A stretch of 64,000 nucleotides of DNA, taken from NCBI RefSeq assembly GCF_030867095.1, contig NC_081831.1:17026001-17090000 (forward strand), given 5' to 3'. Position 1 is the stretch's first letter; every line of letters starts with the position of its first letter. This document shows, piece by piece, positions 10,701-23,000 of the stretch. Source of the DNA: Alligator mississippiensis. Its lineage: Eukaryota; Chordata; Crocodylia; Alligatoridae. Position numbers and translations under genes: made by a program. The notes below the pieces were generated by a model. It was given only the letters and a program-made list of their open reading frames with translations, had not been told where the DNA came from and made no database searches.

Positions 10701-13700
10701 CATTCTGTTGTGTTTCACAGCACTTAACCCAGCAATTTATTCCTCAGCTAAGAAAAATTAAGGTATTTACAGCAAGGATCTTGAGAGTTGGTGGTGAGAG
10801 TGACTCAGACGAGATGATTTAGTACAGGGTTTGGCAGTGTTTTGCAGTGGGAGGCCACTTTAATGAGGCTTTGCTCCAAGCACAAGCCACTTTCAACCTA
10901 GCTTGCTCTGGAGCCAGAGCATCAGTCACCACTCCCACTGCAGTGCCACCACTGCCTATTCTCCCCATCACCGTGGTGCCCGAAGTCCACTACCACCAGG
11001 TTGGATCTAGCTTGCAGACTACAGGTTGCCAACCCATGATCTCCTAGGTTGCATCTTTGAGGACTTACAGCATTCCTATTTAAATATTTCTTACAATTCA
11101 ATAGGGGTATGCGTGAAACTTCCCAAAACAGGCATGAAGGCATTCATGTTGTGAATATTGGTAGTTTAACATCTATGGTCCTTGCTTTATGTCCCCTCCC
11201 CCGCACCCAAGACCCAGGGTAAAACCAATGTGTTGAAGGCTGATCCGTGCTTCCATCAGGGAATTCAATTTACTTTCTTCCCACACCAACCTCGGGGCCT
11301 CTAGCCAGCTCAGGGAGCCCATCAAGCAGGCAGCTGCAGAATTGTTATGTAGCCTCTGCCTGCATTACCCTTCTGCTCTGAGCAGTGCTAGAACCAGGAT
11401 GTATGTCCCCTTAGCTTGCTCACCTGCTGATCCCTGTATTCTTGGAGAGCTGTCAGCACAGGAAAAGTAGGCAAGTGACACTTAACACGCTGATCTTGGG
11501 AGACAATTAGGCTCCATAATAGCAGAAACATCTGGAAGAGGTTAACTTAAAGATGGACTGAAGCAAGTGCAGAAGGTGCTAGAGAATTGGTATCAACCTT
11601 TGGAGAATGAGAACAGTCTTGCTTCAGTATTCTGGGTTTCCTGATGTTGAGAGAGCCAGGTGAATCTTACTTATCTCTTCCTCTAGAGCATAATCAAATG
11701 TATAAAAGCTGTATTGTGCATGTTCTTCCTACAGTTTATGGCGATAAAGTTGTGGTTTCTCTTCATTTTCATTTCAGTTCATGGTAATACTGGCAGAAAT
11801 AGCCACATAAGTGCAGTTTTCAGTATCTTATGCTTTTACCCCCTGCCCACCCCATCCCACCACCCCCCAAAAATGTTTAAAAAGATGTCTCTGTTCCCAG
11901 AGAAGGGAGTTTTCCACATGCTTGGCAAACACAGAGAGTTACTCATGTATATCAGGCTGTGAATTCACTGCTTACTGTGTCTTTCAGTGATAATAAAAGA
12001 ACTTATTTTGGCTTTTTAGACATTCAGGAAAGCTTGGACAACAGTTGGCTGACCTACATCTTCACAACCAGAAAATTGGAGAGAGGCTGAAGAAAGAGGG
12101 GAACACAGTTGGTACAGTAAACAGCTGTCGGTGAATTTAGTGACATTAATCTAGTTAATAATAGTCTGCAAAACAGGCAGTTGCTAAAATGACTTTGTTA
12201 TTTTAGGGAACATCTGTTTTGCTCCAGTAACACACATGAAAACAGATTTAGAACAAATTGCTTTTTGTGTTATAATTAAAAGTGGTTTGGGGCTATATTT
12301 AAATAGTTCTCTCTCTAATGGACAAAATATTTCTTTGATTTGGGATCCCTGCTTTTCATCCCACTGCACCATTGTGCACAACAGCCTTGTTTCAGAGGAG
12401 ATATAACACTAGCTTAAATAATTAAGTTTAACACTTGCATATTTTTGTCATATTTTTAATTCAATGGAAATCATAGTAAAAAGAGTACTGAGGTGCAAAA
12501 TGTCTTTTACCAATAATGGAAATTACTATATCTTCATCTGATTTAAGGCCCACCTGCATTGCAGATACTAAATCTTTATAATTAGTGTTTTTTTCTGTGG
12601 TTTTGTGTTTGAAAGGTAAGAGTCAAGGGGAAACAGATGTCCAATTTGTGGATCAGTTTGGCTTTAATACGGTCACCTGTTGTGGTTATCTCCCCCAGGT
12701 AGGTTTTGTTTAGTCTCTGAATTTATTTAACCCATTGGTACCTGCTGCCACCGTACATTCTTGGGGGATTTATGTGTGTCACTTAAAGATTCTGCACCTC
12801 ATTTTCTTAATGCTAAAAAAGGAAATGCTGGGATAGTGTAAGATATTGTTTTGTTTAGGAAAACAGAAATGGCCAAAATTAACATCAGTGAAGGTATACC
12901 AGGAATTAATTTGGCCCCGAATGTTAGGACATTTATCTGGTCTTGGAAGTTATTAACTGAGACTGTATTCAAAAACTTTTTTTTTTAACTTGGTATTCTC
13001 TCTTGTGTTATGGAACCTGTGCTTGATCTTATCCTCCAGGTGAATGACTGGCAGAATGATTGGGTGACTTTCTTTGCCACTCAGCGAATCCAGCCCCAAA
13101 TGGATATGATTGAAAAGAATTCAGGAGACAGGGAAGCAAGGGAACTTTGGGCACAACTTCAGGTAAGATTACTTCATGTGTTTTAATGTATTGATGGGTA
13201 GGTGGGGGTTGTTTTTTTTCTATTCCTTTTCTTTTATTAAAATATATTAGTTCCTGCCTTCTATTGCAATGTTCCACGGTTTGTTAGAAAAGGATGCTAA
13301 CTTCCAGTGATTAAAGAACCCCCACACTGAGGTACAGTGACTTCATGCAATATCAACCAGTTCTAACTTTCTAAAATGAATGGATGCAGGGTAGCACTGT
13401 GCATTGCCACTAGGGAAGTGCTGGGTTAAGTTCACATGTGCATCTCCCTGGACTTGGGAGTGTTATGCTTATTGGAACTTACATAAGGCAGAGGCAGGCA
13501 AAATATGTTCTGTGGGCTGCATCCAGCCCACCAGGCACTTTGATCTGGCCTGCGGCACCCCCCAGTGAATTGTACCCCACCCAGCCCTTCTGCCCACAAG
13601 GGTGGGAGTGAGGTGCCTACACCTGCCCCCAACATATTCTATTATGCCTCGCTTCCACCCTTATGGGCAGAAGGGCTGGCCCCGCTAGCATGGGAAGGGC

Positions 13701-16050
13701 TGCTGCTGCAGGCTTCCCCGGCATCCCGCTCCTTCCAAACAGTAGGTAAAGGAGCTGGGGGTGGGGTTGCAGCTGGGTGGGAGCACAGAGCGTGGAGCTG
13801 GGGCTGGCAGCAGCATGGAGCCCTCGCCCAGTGGGGTGGCAGCAGCATGGAGCTTAGCTGGGCAGGGTGTGGGTGTGAGGGGGGAGAGGTATAGGCCCCC
13901 CCCCACACACACACACTACTCCCTATGGCGCACAGCCCTGGCAGGCAGCAGGGGGCAGCAGCAGTAGTGGGGGGGCACTCTGCTTGGCGCTGTTGTCTGG
14001 CTCCTGGCTCCGGCTAGTGCTGCGAGGAGCACAGCCCCCGCTGGGCTGTTTGTTTCCCTGGCACTTACCACACTCGTGGGGCACAGGAGGGAAGCCTCAG
14101 GCACTGGAGTGAGCTGGGATGGGGAAAGTGGTACCTGGGGCTTCCCTCCTGTGCCCCATGAGTGCGGGGAGTACCAGGGAAACAAACGGCCTGGCAGTGG
14201 CTACGCTTCGCACCCCCACTCGCTGCTGCGCCATGAAGGAAGTGTGTGTGTGGCGTGGGGGTGGGATGTCCCCACATCCTTGCCACCCTCCCTCACACCC
14301 TACAAACCACACACACACCCCATCCCCTGCAAGTGTTGTCTGCATTGACTGCAGGAGAGGACCGTGTTCCAGAGGCCAGTATGTTCCAGAGCCACACACC
14401 CACACACCACACAACCTCCCCCACACACCCTGTGCCCCCCACACAGCCATGACCCCTCACAAACTCCCCCCATACCCCACCATACACAACCCCCCCCACC
14501 CTCCCCCCCCCACATACAGTATAGGAGACTAAGAATTTATTTTTGAGTTACTATGCAGTCACCTCAATATACAGTACATAAACACAAATCATGACAAAAA
14601 TATTTTTTGTAATGGAATTAGAATATGTTATAGTAGGTGTTTGACTTTTAGTGTATGATTTGTTGTTTTTTCTGGTTCTAAGATGGCAACCCTTCCCCCC
14701 CAAAGGAGGGGGGAAAGGAGAGGGACTTCTGGTGGCAAAGGTCAGAGGTCAGGGTGGGATTTCCAGTCCCAAGATAGCACCCAGGGGGCAGGGCACTTGT
14801 CAAGCGGCAGGGCTACCCACACAGCCCTCGACAGCTCACCAAGCCTCCTTAAGCAGCCCACCACCTGAAATAATTGCCCACCCTTGGTATAAGGGAACAC
14901 ATTGAGTTGTTCAGTAGCACTACCCCTTTACATAATATTTGTGTCTTCACTGAATCGATTCATTTTTAGCTACCTACTCTGTGGATCTCTACTTACGGAT
15001 AATAGAAAGGTTCTTATACCTTCTCCCAGTGGGCAATGTGTCTGCATACTTGGGCAACTGGCTGAAGTTGGAGCCCTGATTGCATTACTTCTTAATACCA
15101 CTGCTTCTTAAAGCAGTTACCTCACATCCTGAAACTTAAAAAACATGACAGCTTTTAATTGTGTGTAGAGCAGTGGTCAGCAACCTTTTTAGGTTGCTGT
15201 CTGGAGTGACCCAGATCAGGTCAGAGGTAGAAAGGAGGCACTAGGACCTGGCTGCCACCACTTTGTTTCTCCCACTGTTGTTTTCCATCCCTGCATGCTG
15301 AAGACCTGCATCCATGAGCCAAATCAAATGGCTGTGTGGGCTGAATCCAGCCCATGAGCCATAGGCTGTCTGCTGACCCCAGGTGTAGAGCCTCTATCTT
15401 GCACTAATAGAGGCATTCCAACAACAGGATATGTGACTGGGTGACTGAACTTCAGTTGCTTGGGTCTCTGGTTCTGAAAAAGTAGAAATCATGCATGCAT
15501 TCTTATTTATTTTATTTTAAACATAAAATTCACCACTGTTTTCATTGCAGTTTTTAGTAATCAGTTCCTTTTGTAAATGTCTTAATTCACTTTCTGTAGT
15601 GTGTATGCAGTTTGGCTGATGATTTTAGCAACTGTTGTCTGAAGTAATCAGACCTTACCATCTTTCATCTCAAAATATCTCAATGGTACCTCTCACTTTT
15701 TCTTCCTGCAGCTGAAGATACCCAGTTTGTTCTGTGACATGGAGATCATTCCTGCTCTCCTCCATGGTGATCTATGGGGAGGAAATGTAGCTGAGGATGA
15801 CTCTGGCCCAATTATCTTTGACCCTGCTTCCTTCTATGGTCATTCAGAGTATGAACTTGCAATAGCTGGGATGTTTGGTGGTTTCAACAGCTCTTTTTAC
15901 TCTGCCTACCACAGTAAAATTCCCAAAGCTCCAGGCTTTGAGAAACGACTTAAGTTGTATCAGCTTTTCCACTACATGAACCATTGGAACCATTTTGGCA
16001 CAGGGTACAGAGGGTCCTCTCTCAGTATCATGAGAAACCTGGTGAAATGA
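7335..16050 (+). CDS. FN3KRP: Ketosamine-3-kinase (fructosamine-3-kinase-related protein), complete gene
   Basis: Protein-repair kinase that phosphorylates ketosamines such as ribulosamines and psicosamines on O-3, so that the adduct leaves the protein; unlike FN3K it is not active on fructosamines (family knowledge). Six coding exons (7335-7475, 10414-10565, 12020-12111, 12616-12698, 13040-13162, 15712-16050) join to 930 nt, 309 residues, the same length as human FN3KRP. Visible parts: P-loop region [13 protein letters not shown] with the redox-sensing cysteine at 24, VFVK lysine 41, catalytic loop [10 protein letters not shown] (Asp217, Asn222), metal-binding IIFDPAS (Asp234), and C-terminus IMRNLVK. 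It is assigned to FN3KRP rather than FN3K by [35 protein letters not shown] and SIMRNLVK. The start ATG has a good Kozak context (GGCATGG) inside the CpG island. Intron phases 0,2,1,0,0 match the downstream paralog. Confidence 0.96.
8153..8775 (+). mobile_element. CR1 LINE 3' fragment in FN3KRP intron 1
   Basis: Reads as CR1 C-terminal region: [65 protein letters not shown], with frame changes further on. It ends in the CR1 3' tail (GGTCCCTTCCAGCCCTAATG). Of the same sub-lineage as the copy at 52880-54265 (the AMGLFSLEK version). Confidence 0.88.
9751..10050. mobile_element. hAT-type nonautonomous DNA transposon in FN3KRP intron 1
   Basis: Left end TGGGGTGCCAGATTCACCTG and right end (reverse complement) CAGGGATGTCAAACATGTGG fit the hAT terminus CAGGGGTGTCAAACTCAC. 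Flanking 8-bp target duplication: ctatatat (9743-9750) and ctgtatat (10051-10058), 7 of 8 matching. No transposase frame. Confidence 0.8.
10414..10565 (+). CDS. FN3KRP: FN3KRP coding exon 2
   Basis: 152 nt, acceptor AACAG, donor GTAAAT. Encodes [42 protein letters not shown]; includes the helix glutamate of the kinase N-lobe and the hinge (VMEHLEM). Ends in phase 2. Confidence 0.95.
10825..11038. mobile_element. hAT-type nonautonomous DNA transposon in FN3KRP intron 2
   Basis: Ends CAGGGTTTGGCAGTG and, on the other strand, CATGGGTTGGCAACC pair as hAT termini. Flanks atttagta and atctccta match at 5 of 8 positions, so the target duplication is old. Confidence 0.6.
11047..12019. other. FN3KRP intron 2 remainder
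   Basis: No gene or clear repeat recognised; a pyrimidine/C-rich stretch near 11838-11870 is the only notable composition. Confidence 0.4.
12020..12111 (+). CDS. FN3KRP: FN3KRP coding exon 3
   Basis: 92 nt, acceptor TTTTTAG, donor GTACAG. Encodes [18 protein letters not shown] then [12 protein letters not shown], matching the FN3K-family LADLH segment. Ends in phase 1. Confidence 0.94.
12616..12698 (+). CDS. FN3KRP: FN3KRP coding exon 4
   Basis: 83 nt encoding [18 protein letters not shown] and [10 protein letters not shown], colinear without gaps with human GRGGGQEERPFVARFGFD... (recalled). The exon begins GTAAGAGT immediately after the acceptor AAAG, so acceptor and a donor consensus are juxtaposed. 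Donor GTAGGT. Confidence 0.93.
13040..13162 (+). CDS. FN3KRP: FN3KRP coding exon 5
   Basis: 123 nt, acceptor CTCCAG, donor GTAAGA, both phases 0. Encodes [20 protein letters not shown] and [20 protein letters not shown]; the RIQPQMDM signature marks FN3KRP against FN3K (RLQAQMDL). Confidence 0.95.
13489..14886. mobile_element. hAT-type element with GC-rich core in FN3KRP intron 5
   Basis: Left end CAGAGGCAGGCAAAATATG and right end (reverse complement) CAAGGGTGGGCAATTATTTC are hAT termini of the 'CAGNGGTGGGCAAACTA' type, followed on the left by the usual GGGCTGCATCCAGCCC. Target duplication: acataagg (13481-13488) and gtataagg (14887-14894), 6 of 8, both differences transitions. The 1.4-kb interior is GC-rich, then C/CA-rich (14290-14515), with many overlapping meaningless frames and no transposase. 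Confidence 0.85.
15171..15382. mobile_element. short hAT-type MITE in FN3KRP intron 5
   Basis: 212 bp with termini CAGTGGTCAGCAACC and CTGGGGTCAGCAGAC (other strand). The 8-bp target duplication gtgtagag is perfect on both sides (15163-15170 and 15383-15390), so this is one of the best-preserved insertions in the window. Confidence 0.92.
15712..16050 (+). CDS. FN3KRP: FN3KRP coding exon 6 and stop
   Basis: 339 nt including TGA at 16048-16050; acceptor CTGCAG. Holds the catalytic core: [28 protein letters not shown], then [24 protein letters not shown] and [15 protein letters not shown]. Confidence 0.96.
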   Translation: MKIPSLFCDMEIIPALLHGDLWGGNVAEDDSGPIIFDPASFYGHSEYELAIAGMFGGFNSSFYSAYHSKIPKAPGFEKRLKLYQLFHYMNHWNHFGTGYRGSSLSIMRNLVK

Positions 16051-17960
16051 TTTCCCACTCAAGCATAGTATCTCACTCCCTGCTTGGAAAACCCTGCATT
16101 TCTTGGTGATGCAACTGAAGTCCTAAGAGCGTTAAATAGATCCTTTGACTCCTGCCCTCTTTGCACAACCAAAGATCTAGAATTGGTGGGTTATAGTGGA
16201 TCCCAAGAGTGACATTTCAGTCTTGTTGTCTTAAGATACTTGTTGCAGGAATAGTTCTAGTGAGCTTTCCAAGAAAGTAGTTAATTCCAGAGTTGCATGA
16301 AAAAGCTGACACAGCAAAACTGATGGTGCACACTTCAGTTGAGGCAGAATTAATTAGAAAAAAAACACTTGAGTTCAAGTATTTTGGAAGAAAGTGATGG
16401 GGACCAGATGTGCCTCAGAGCAGGATATGTATCATTAAGTATACCCACCTGCACATAACTGAAAAAATCAGTAGGAGAGTCTCTTTAGGTATTTATGCAA
16501 ATGCCCGAAAGTCACAGACTGGTTGTTCTAGTTCTTGCTAGCTTGCTCAGATTCTCTTCAGCTATGCATTCCTAGCCTTCTGTACCAAATCAGTAGGGAC
16601 GCCTATACACGAACATAGAGGCTGCTCTGATGCATTGGAATTCCAGTGCGTCAGATTAATCGAGTCAGCTGAAGTGTGGCAATTGCTGTGCTCCAGTAGC
16701 CTCCTGCGTCTTCTGTATCAGCGTTCCCGCACTTAAAAATGGTAGTGGGGGCTCTCGAACTAAAGCTCGTAGAAGAAGCTTTAGTTCAAGCGCCCCAGCT
16801 GCCATTTTTAAGCACAGGGATGCTGATACAGAAGACGCAGTGGTGCTTTAATTAGAGCGGCTTTTGTTGCATGTGTGAAAGCGCCCTCAGATGTTAACAT
16901 GGAACCAAGGAAGGGGACCCAGGAAGTGTTTGTGGGATAGTCAGTGTTAATATAGTTCTGCAGTACTGAGTAGACTCCTCTGCCAAGTTTATTACAGTGC
17001 ACTATAAAGGGACCTTTCAAACGTTCCAGCTATTTTCAGAGATTTTTATTGCATTTATTGGTATGCCCATAAGTGCCCCTGTCTGCGAGTCAAGCAGCTT
17101 CCAGCAAGTTCCTCAGAGCTGTCAAGAATTTGATTTTTGAGGGAAGCTGTTGTAACGTGGAATTTCTTCAAGCAGGGCTAGCACTGCATGTAGGCATCCT
17201 CGGAGGAGGTACTGTGCACTGTTATACATGGTTTACTTGATGTTTATTGCTATTAGTATCATCACCCCTGCTAAAAATAAGGCAAGGTAGTGCTCTCAGA
17301 TCAGTGGGTGATTTTTCACATGAATTTCCCCTAATTCATACTACTGATGCCATAAAGTCGGTCTTATTTCTGAGAGCTCCCAAAACTGTACTTTTTAGCT
17401 GGTGGTACTTAGGCACTCAAGGCCAAAAACAGGTAAAATTTGGACTGTAAATGCATATAAAGATAAACTGTCTCCTAATCACCATGTCATTAAAGTATCT
17501 TAAATTAAAGCATTATGTTGCAGAATCCTAGTTGTTCTGGGTGCCTTCAGGATAGTAACACTGTAACAGTAGCTCTGCTGTTTTAGGTGTGGGCTTCCCA
17601 TGATATTTTGACACCAGGACACAAGGTAGGTGAGACAAATGCATAGTTTGTAACAAGTATGTTCAATATTTTGGAGTGACTTTATTGCACTAAAATATTT
17701 TTTCACTGGATCTGGTGTCGTGGCTTGCTGAATTTTTCTGACCACTGGTTTTGCAGTGTATGTTGATATGAATTGGGAGCAATTTTGCAATCAACATTAA
17801 TATCTCCCCAACTCTACTAGTTGTTTCATTGCTAATTAATTACTGGCTAGCAAGGAAACCTAGACCTTCCTCAGTAGCATAGTGTTTCATTCTATCCTGC
17901 TGTCTAAATATAATGTTCCTAATATATAGGAAAATAAAATATTAGTTTCCTAATTAATTA
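16051..17960 (+). other. FN3KRP: probable FN3KRP 3' UTR
   Basis: Non-coding sequence after the stop. The best poly(A) signal seen is AATAAA at 17933-17938, followed by a T/GT-rich stretch (attgttgtctgtctctctgt); an ATTAAA at about 17489 is an earlier option. The fold-back repeat at 16595-16892 would lie inside this UTR. The end point is an inference from signals only. Confidence 0.4.
16595..16892. repeat. fold-back repeat with 135-bp hairpin
   Basis: The core 16705-16839 is a near-perfect inverted repeat: arms of about 60 bp begin TGCGTCTTCTGTATCAGC on both strands and meet at AACTAAAGCT/AGCTTTAGTT around a loop of about 10 nt. The outer termini (GGGACGCCTATACACG and, other strand, GGGCGCTTTCACACATGC) also pair. 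A related copy is at 28899-29206. Looks like a nonautonomous fold-back DNA element; no clear target duplication was found for this copy. Confidence 0.75.
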
Positions 17961-19184
17961 TTGTTGTCTGTCTCTCTGTACCAGTGGATTACAGTTTACT
18001 TTTATTTCTGCCCTAACATGTTTGATGTTGAAATTGCCTCCTAAATCAAGGGGGGGGAGGTAGTGAATGCTGGAGGGTTTTGCATAGTGGACCTGGTTAG
18101 ATCCTCCAATCTTTAAATTATTTTTCAAGGTCAACAAAATACATTTGGCACTTCTAGGTTGAACCAGATTGGAGATTCAGTTACAAAAGTTAGTTGTTTG
18201 TTTTTTTTCAAATGTGAACTCTAAGAAAATTTTGGAATTGCCCAAAACTAAAAACTAAATCTAGAATTAAACTCCATGGGAAAGTTTCACCTTGGTATCG
18301 GAGATTATATATAATTCCAGGAAGATTAACTTCTTCCTGGAGAAGGTAATGTGAAGAGGTTAAAAACTTGGCTTATAATGGAGAGATGTTCAACCCTTAA
18401 TGTGAACCCTTCTCTGGCAAGTCTGGAAGAAAGTTTCACATGAGGGATGTGTTACTATGCCCCAGTGTTAAAAACGAACAATGAGAAGCTTTATTACTAT
18501 ACCTGGGAACTATAGGCATGGATCAGAATGCTACCACACTAGGAGCTACACAAACACAAGACAAAAGATGGTCCTTTCTCCATAAGTATAATAGAGGGTA
18601 ACGGATAACAAAGGCCAACTAACAAGGCAGTGTAACAAGTTGATAAAAGCACTAGCTTCTGACAGGTTTTTCTAAATGGCATTTACCACCCAGTTCCCAA
18701 ATGCACGACCAGTGTAGCTGTTATCGGCAGATGTGCACGTTATCTTCAGACTTACATGGTTGCTAAACAAGATCAAACACTGCAAGGACTGGCCAAATCT
18801 AGCTGGCAGCAGACTTCTAACCTCCAAGATTTGTGATTCTCTTGTTACAGGCCATCCCTTAATAAGTGGGCAAAGGGTAAAATGATGTCTTCTGGGCAAC
18901 CTGACTCTGGGAAGGGTATTTTATTTATATGAGTATTAAAAATAGGCTTGTGGTTTTGAATGTTAAGCTGAGGTGCTATGTCAGTGTCACTGATGTTCAC
19001 ATTGTGAAGTCATACAAGGACTCAAATCAAACGTCTGTCTGCCGCCGCCGTGCTCCCCCCCCGTGGTACAGATGGCTTTTATAACTATTTTTGTATCATT
19101 TCTATTTTTAGGTAGGGTTTACAAGACCATTGTCCATATTTTATGCCCACAGAAGACAAAAGTACAGTTAGGTCAGTGTTGAGT
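17961..19184. other. intergenic, nothing recognised
   Basis: AT-rich sequence between the FN3KRP 3' end and a CR1 fragment; no coding or structured feature seen. Confidence 0.5.
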
Positions 19185-20037
19185 GTATATGAAAGACTGC
19201 AGAAAGACCTGGATAGGTTGCAAGGGAGGGCTAACAAAAACAGGATGCGTTTCAATACAGACAAGTGCAGGGTGCTGCACTTGGGCAGTAGTAACCAGCA
19301 GCACACTTATAAGATGGGAAACTCCCTTCTTGAGAGCACGGAGGCAGAAAGGGATCTTGGAGTCATCATTGACTCCAAGATGAACATGGGCCAACAATGC
19401 GAGGTCACGGTCAGCAGGGCTAACCGGACCTTATCGTGTATCCACAGGTGCATCTTGAGTAGGGCAAAGAAGGTGTTCCTTCTCCTCTACGCAACACTGG
19501 TCAGGCCACAGCTGGAGTACTGTGTCCAGTTCTGGGCACCCCACTTCAAGAGGGATGTGGACAACATTGAGAGGATCCAGAGGAGGGCCACCTGAATAAT
19601 CCAGGGACAGCAGGGCAGACCCTACAATGAGAGGCTACGGGACCTGAACCTGTTCAGCCTTCACAAGAGAAGGCTGAGTGGGGATCTTGTGACCGTCTAT
19701 AAACTCACTAGGGGGGACCAGAAGGGGTTGGGGGAGACCTTGCTTCTCCCAGTGCCCCCTGGGATAACAAGGAATAACGGCCACAAGTTGTTGGAGAGTA
19801 GGTTTAGATTAGACATCCGTAAGAGCTACTTCACAGTCAGGTCGGCTAGGATCTGGAACCAACTTCCAAGGGAAGTGGTGCTGGCTCCTACCCTGGGGGT
19901 CTTTAAGAAGCAGCTTGATGCCCACCTGGCTGGGGTCATTTGAGCCCAGTTTTCTTCCTGCCCAGGCAGGGGGTTGGACTTGAAGATATACAAGGTCCCT
20001 TCCCACCCTACTTCTATGATTCTATGATTTCATGACT
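19185..20037 (+). mobile_element. CR1 LINE 3' fragment, intergenic
   Basis: Continuous CR1 ORF2 C-terminal reading: LQKDLDRLQGRANKNRMRF, LGVIIDSKMNMGQQCEVTV, LVRPQLEYCVQFWAPHFKRD, one in-frame stop near 19593, then [20 protein letters not shown] and [19 protein letters not shown]. It ends with TTCTATGATTCTATGATTTC, the CR1 3' short repeat. The relatively open frame suggests a younger copy than most here; same sub-lineage as 5098-6792. Confidence 0.92.
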
Positions 20038-20039
20038 TC

Positions 20040-23000
20040 CGGTCACTGATGATTTTCTTTTTTTTCCTACAAAAGAAAAATATATTGTAATACATATGAG
20101 TGAGTTACCAAGTTTCTGACTGAAATCTTCCAGCTATGAACCCACACACTGAAGTTCAGGAGATGTAAAGGTATGCTGAATTATCTGGCTTCTCATAGTT
20201 TAGATAATTATTTATACAAGCTCATTGGTTTGAGAGAGGATTTCATGATAGAAAATCCATATTCATGCGTCAGACACACCAGCTTTTCTAAGAATATTAG
20301 GTACCTAGTTTTCTTCTCCTATTGACTAATTCAAAATGTTGAGTGGGGGGTTTTAAATTTATTTCATGTAATGTCTAACGTTCAAAGGAAAAAGGAGATC
20401 AGCTAGAATGAGGATGGAGATAGCAAATTGAAAGACAGTTGTACAGTTTTATGTCTGTTATCTAAGCTTGCTTTCAGGAATGCAGAAAAACAGACAAATC
20501 CCCAATGCCACAATTAAAAAAGATCTCTGCAAGTTCCAACTGGTGGAGCTATGAGATCAGTTTTCTAACGGTATCAATTTATAGTTGTAGTGTGTGTGTA
20601 AAAATGGATGGGAATAAAGAACAAAATGTGCTCAACATATGAGTCATAAATTCATAGAGAGAAAATATTTTCCTTGCTCAAAGTCACAAAAAGTTCAAAG
20701 GAAAGAATCTGTTGCTCATGCTCCTGAATATATCTTGCTTGGTAATGTATTTAACTTTGCATTTAAAACAATTCCTCTCGAATCTGCGATTATTTTTTTT
20801 TCTTCGCTGACTTGCACATACAACTGGAAGACATTTTTGACCCAAAGACCGGATGTTTCCTTCAGTTTCTCATACTTCAAAATCAAATGCAAACTGAAAA
20901 CTCTTTTACAATAGGAGATCATTTTAAATATAAACACGGATTATGTATCTGGAGGAGTGGAGGCCTCAATTCTTGACTGGCTAAAAATATTCTAAAGGGA
21001 ATTACAAGTATGATAGATTGGGGGCAAACAAATACATCAAGAAGCTGAATCCTGCAAAAGAGTCTATACAGGGGTTCTATAAGTACCTCTGAATCAACTT
21101 ATAGTACCCCTGTATATATGTGTGTATGTGTATTTATAAATAAACAGCCAGGTTTCTAATATAAACCAGGTTTACATTATATATAGTATATTATAATAAA
21201 CCAAGTTATATATGTATATCTGCCCTGCCTTATGACTGCTTTTCCTATCAGGAGTGCTGATAAAACCGTAACCCTGTTTTTTAAGTACTCTAATGACGTG
21301 GATGTGTTTAGTATCCTCTTGTGATCACTGACTTCAATGGAACAGCATGTAATTTTCAGTTGTGATGCTCAGAATTAGGCACTAAAGCCCTATTCAAAAC
21401 CAAAAAGACATTAATCATTTCCCTGGTTGTGTAGGATCAGCTTTTGTGTGATGCATACATACTACCTTTAATCATTTCTTACAGTGGATTGCATTCTGCT
21501 ATCTTTGCTTTCACTAAGTAATATTTTTCCCCCTCCTCAAGTGAAATACCCAACGTGAGTGAGGTTGGCAGAATTTTGCTGACTATAATTGGCAAGTTCA
21601 TTTAGCGCTGTTCCAATCTAAAAAGATCTATAAAAAAGTAAACAAGCAAACAACCCCCACAGTGTATATAATTTAAATATTAACTAGTGCTATTATGAGT
21701 TTCAAAATCAAAAATTAAAATGCAAAGGAAAACAGAGCCTAAACAAATGTTGTTGCTTTATGTTTTATAGCAACATTCAAAAAATATGTTTTTACATTCA
21801 ATAAATTTTATTTTTGTAACATGGAGTGACAGTGAAGATTGGTCTACACATGACTAGATTCTGCTCTCACTTATTCAGATGTAATTCCACTGTCTTCAGG
21901 TTGACCCATTATTTGTAGTACAGTCTTGAAAAATGTTATACCTTTGAATGCCTGTTGCCCAAAATATGCCTGCTTCTATTTTCTCTCTTAACTATAATAA
22001 TGCATGCAGTTAATTTATTATCTTTTATACTAAAGAAAGCTCGGCTGTTTTTTCCTTCCCACAATTACCAAACACTTAGGTGCTATAAAGCATGTAAGCT
22101 TATAAACGTCTGAAAAGGCTACTTAACTAGAAAGCATTAAAGCTCAGTTAAGAGTCACAAAAGAAAAGGTTTAAGCAATTAAAATTCTATTCACATTTTT
22201 AATGCCCTCATCACTGCACTCAGCACATATGTATGCCATGTGTCTACACAGCTAATTAAAACCTACAGCACTGTGTTCTCTCTTGAACAAGCTAGGGTGG
22301 TTTATGCAGTACATATCAGACAGTAAAATGACTGCTCTTGCTACTGCTTATAAATGCCAAGCAAGGTGAAAGAGAGAGATACACAGGCTTTAGTTAGCTG
22401 GGGATTTGGGATAGGAGTGGTATCAATGTTATGAATGTCATTCCTGTGATAAAGGTTTTTTAAGAAAAATATTTTCCAAAGGCGACTTGACTCTGGGTTC
22501 GTTAATCTTATCTGTAACTGCACACACGCATTCAGTTCTTCCAAAAGAAAAACTTACCTGGCAAAACAAGAGCCAAAGAACCAGAAAGAAGCAGCTTGTA
22601 CTTTCATTGTTCATTCACTGACTCCCCTCCAGAAGATAGGTTTGGGGCCTGGGAGTCCAGCAACACTCCAATAAATATCCTTACTGCTCACTTAATTTTC
22701 ATTGTTTAATTTTCTTATTCTTTGTGATCTGGCCATGGTGCTGAATTGCTTGTGAGACAGGACCCGACTTACAGAAAAGTGGTTATTTTCAGACACTTTT
22801 TAAAATCCAATCTGGGACATTTGTTTTATTACCAGTGGTTGAAATAAGGATGATGGAAACTGCTTGATGTAAAACAGCAACACCTAAACTTGATAACAGC
22901 AGATGAACCTTTCTCCTTTAGGGCACCAGTTCAGTGACAGCTTGGATTGGAGCAAATGAAAATCTTTATCATCTCATGACTGTTTCATAACCTGTGTGAG

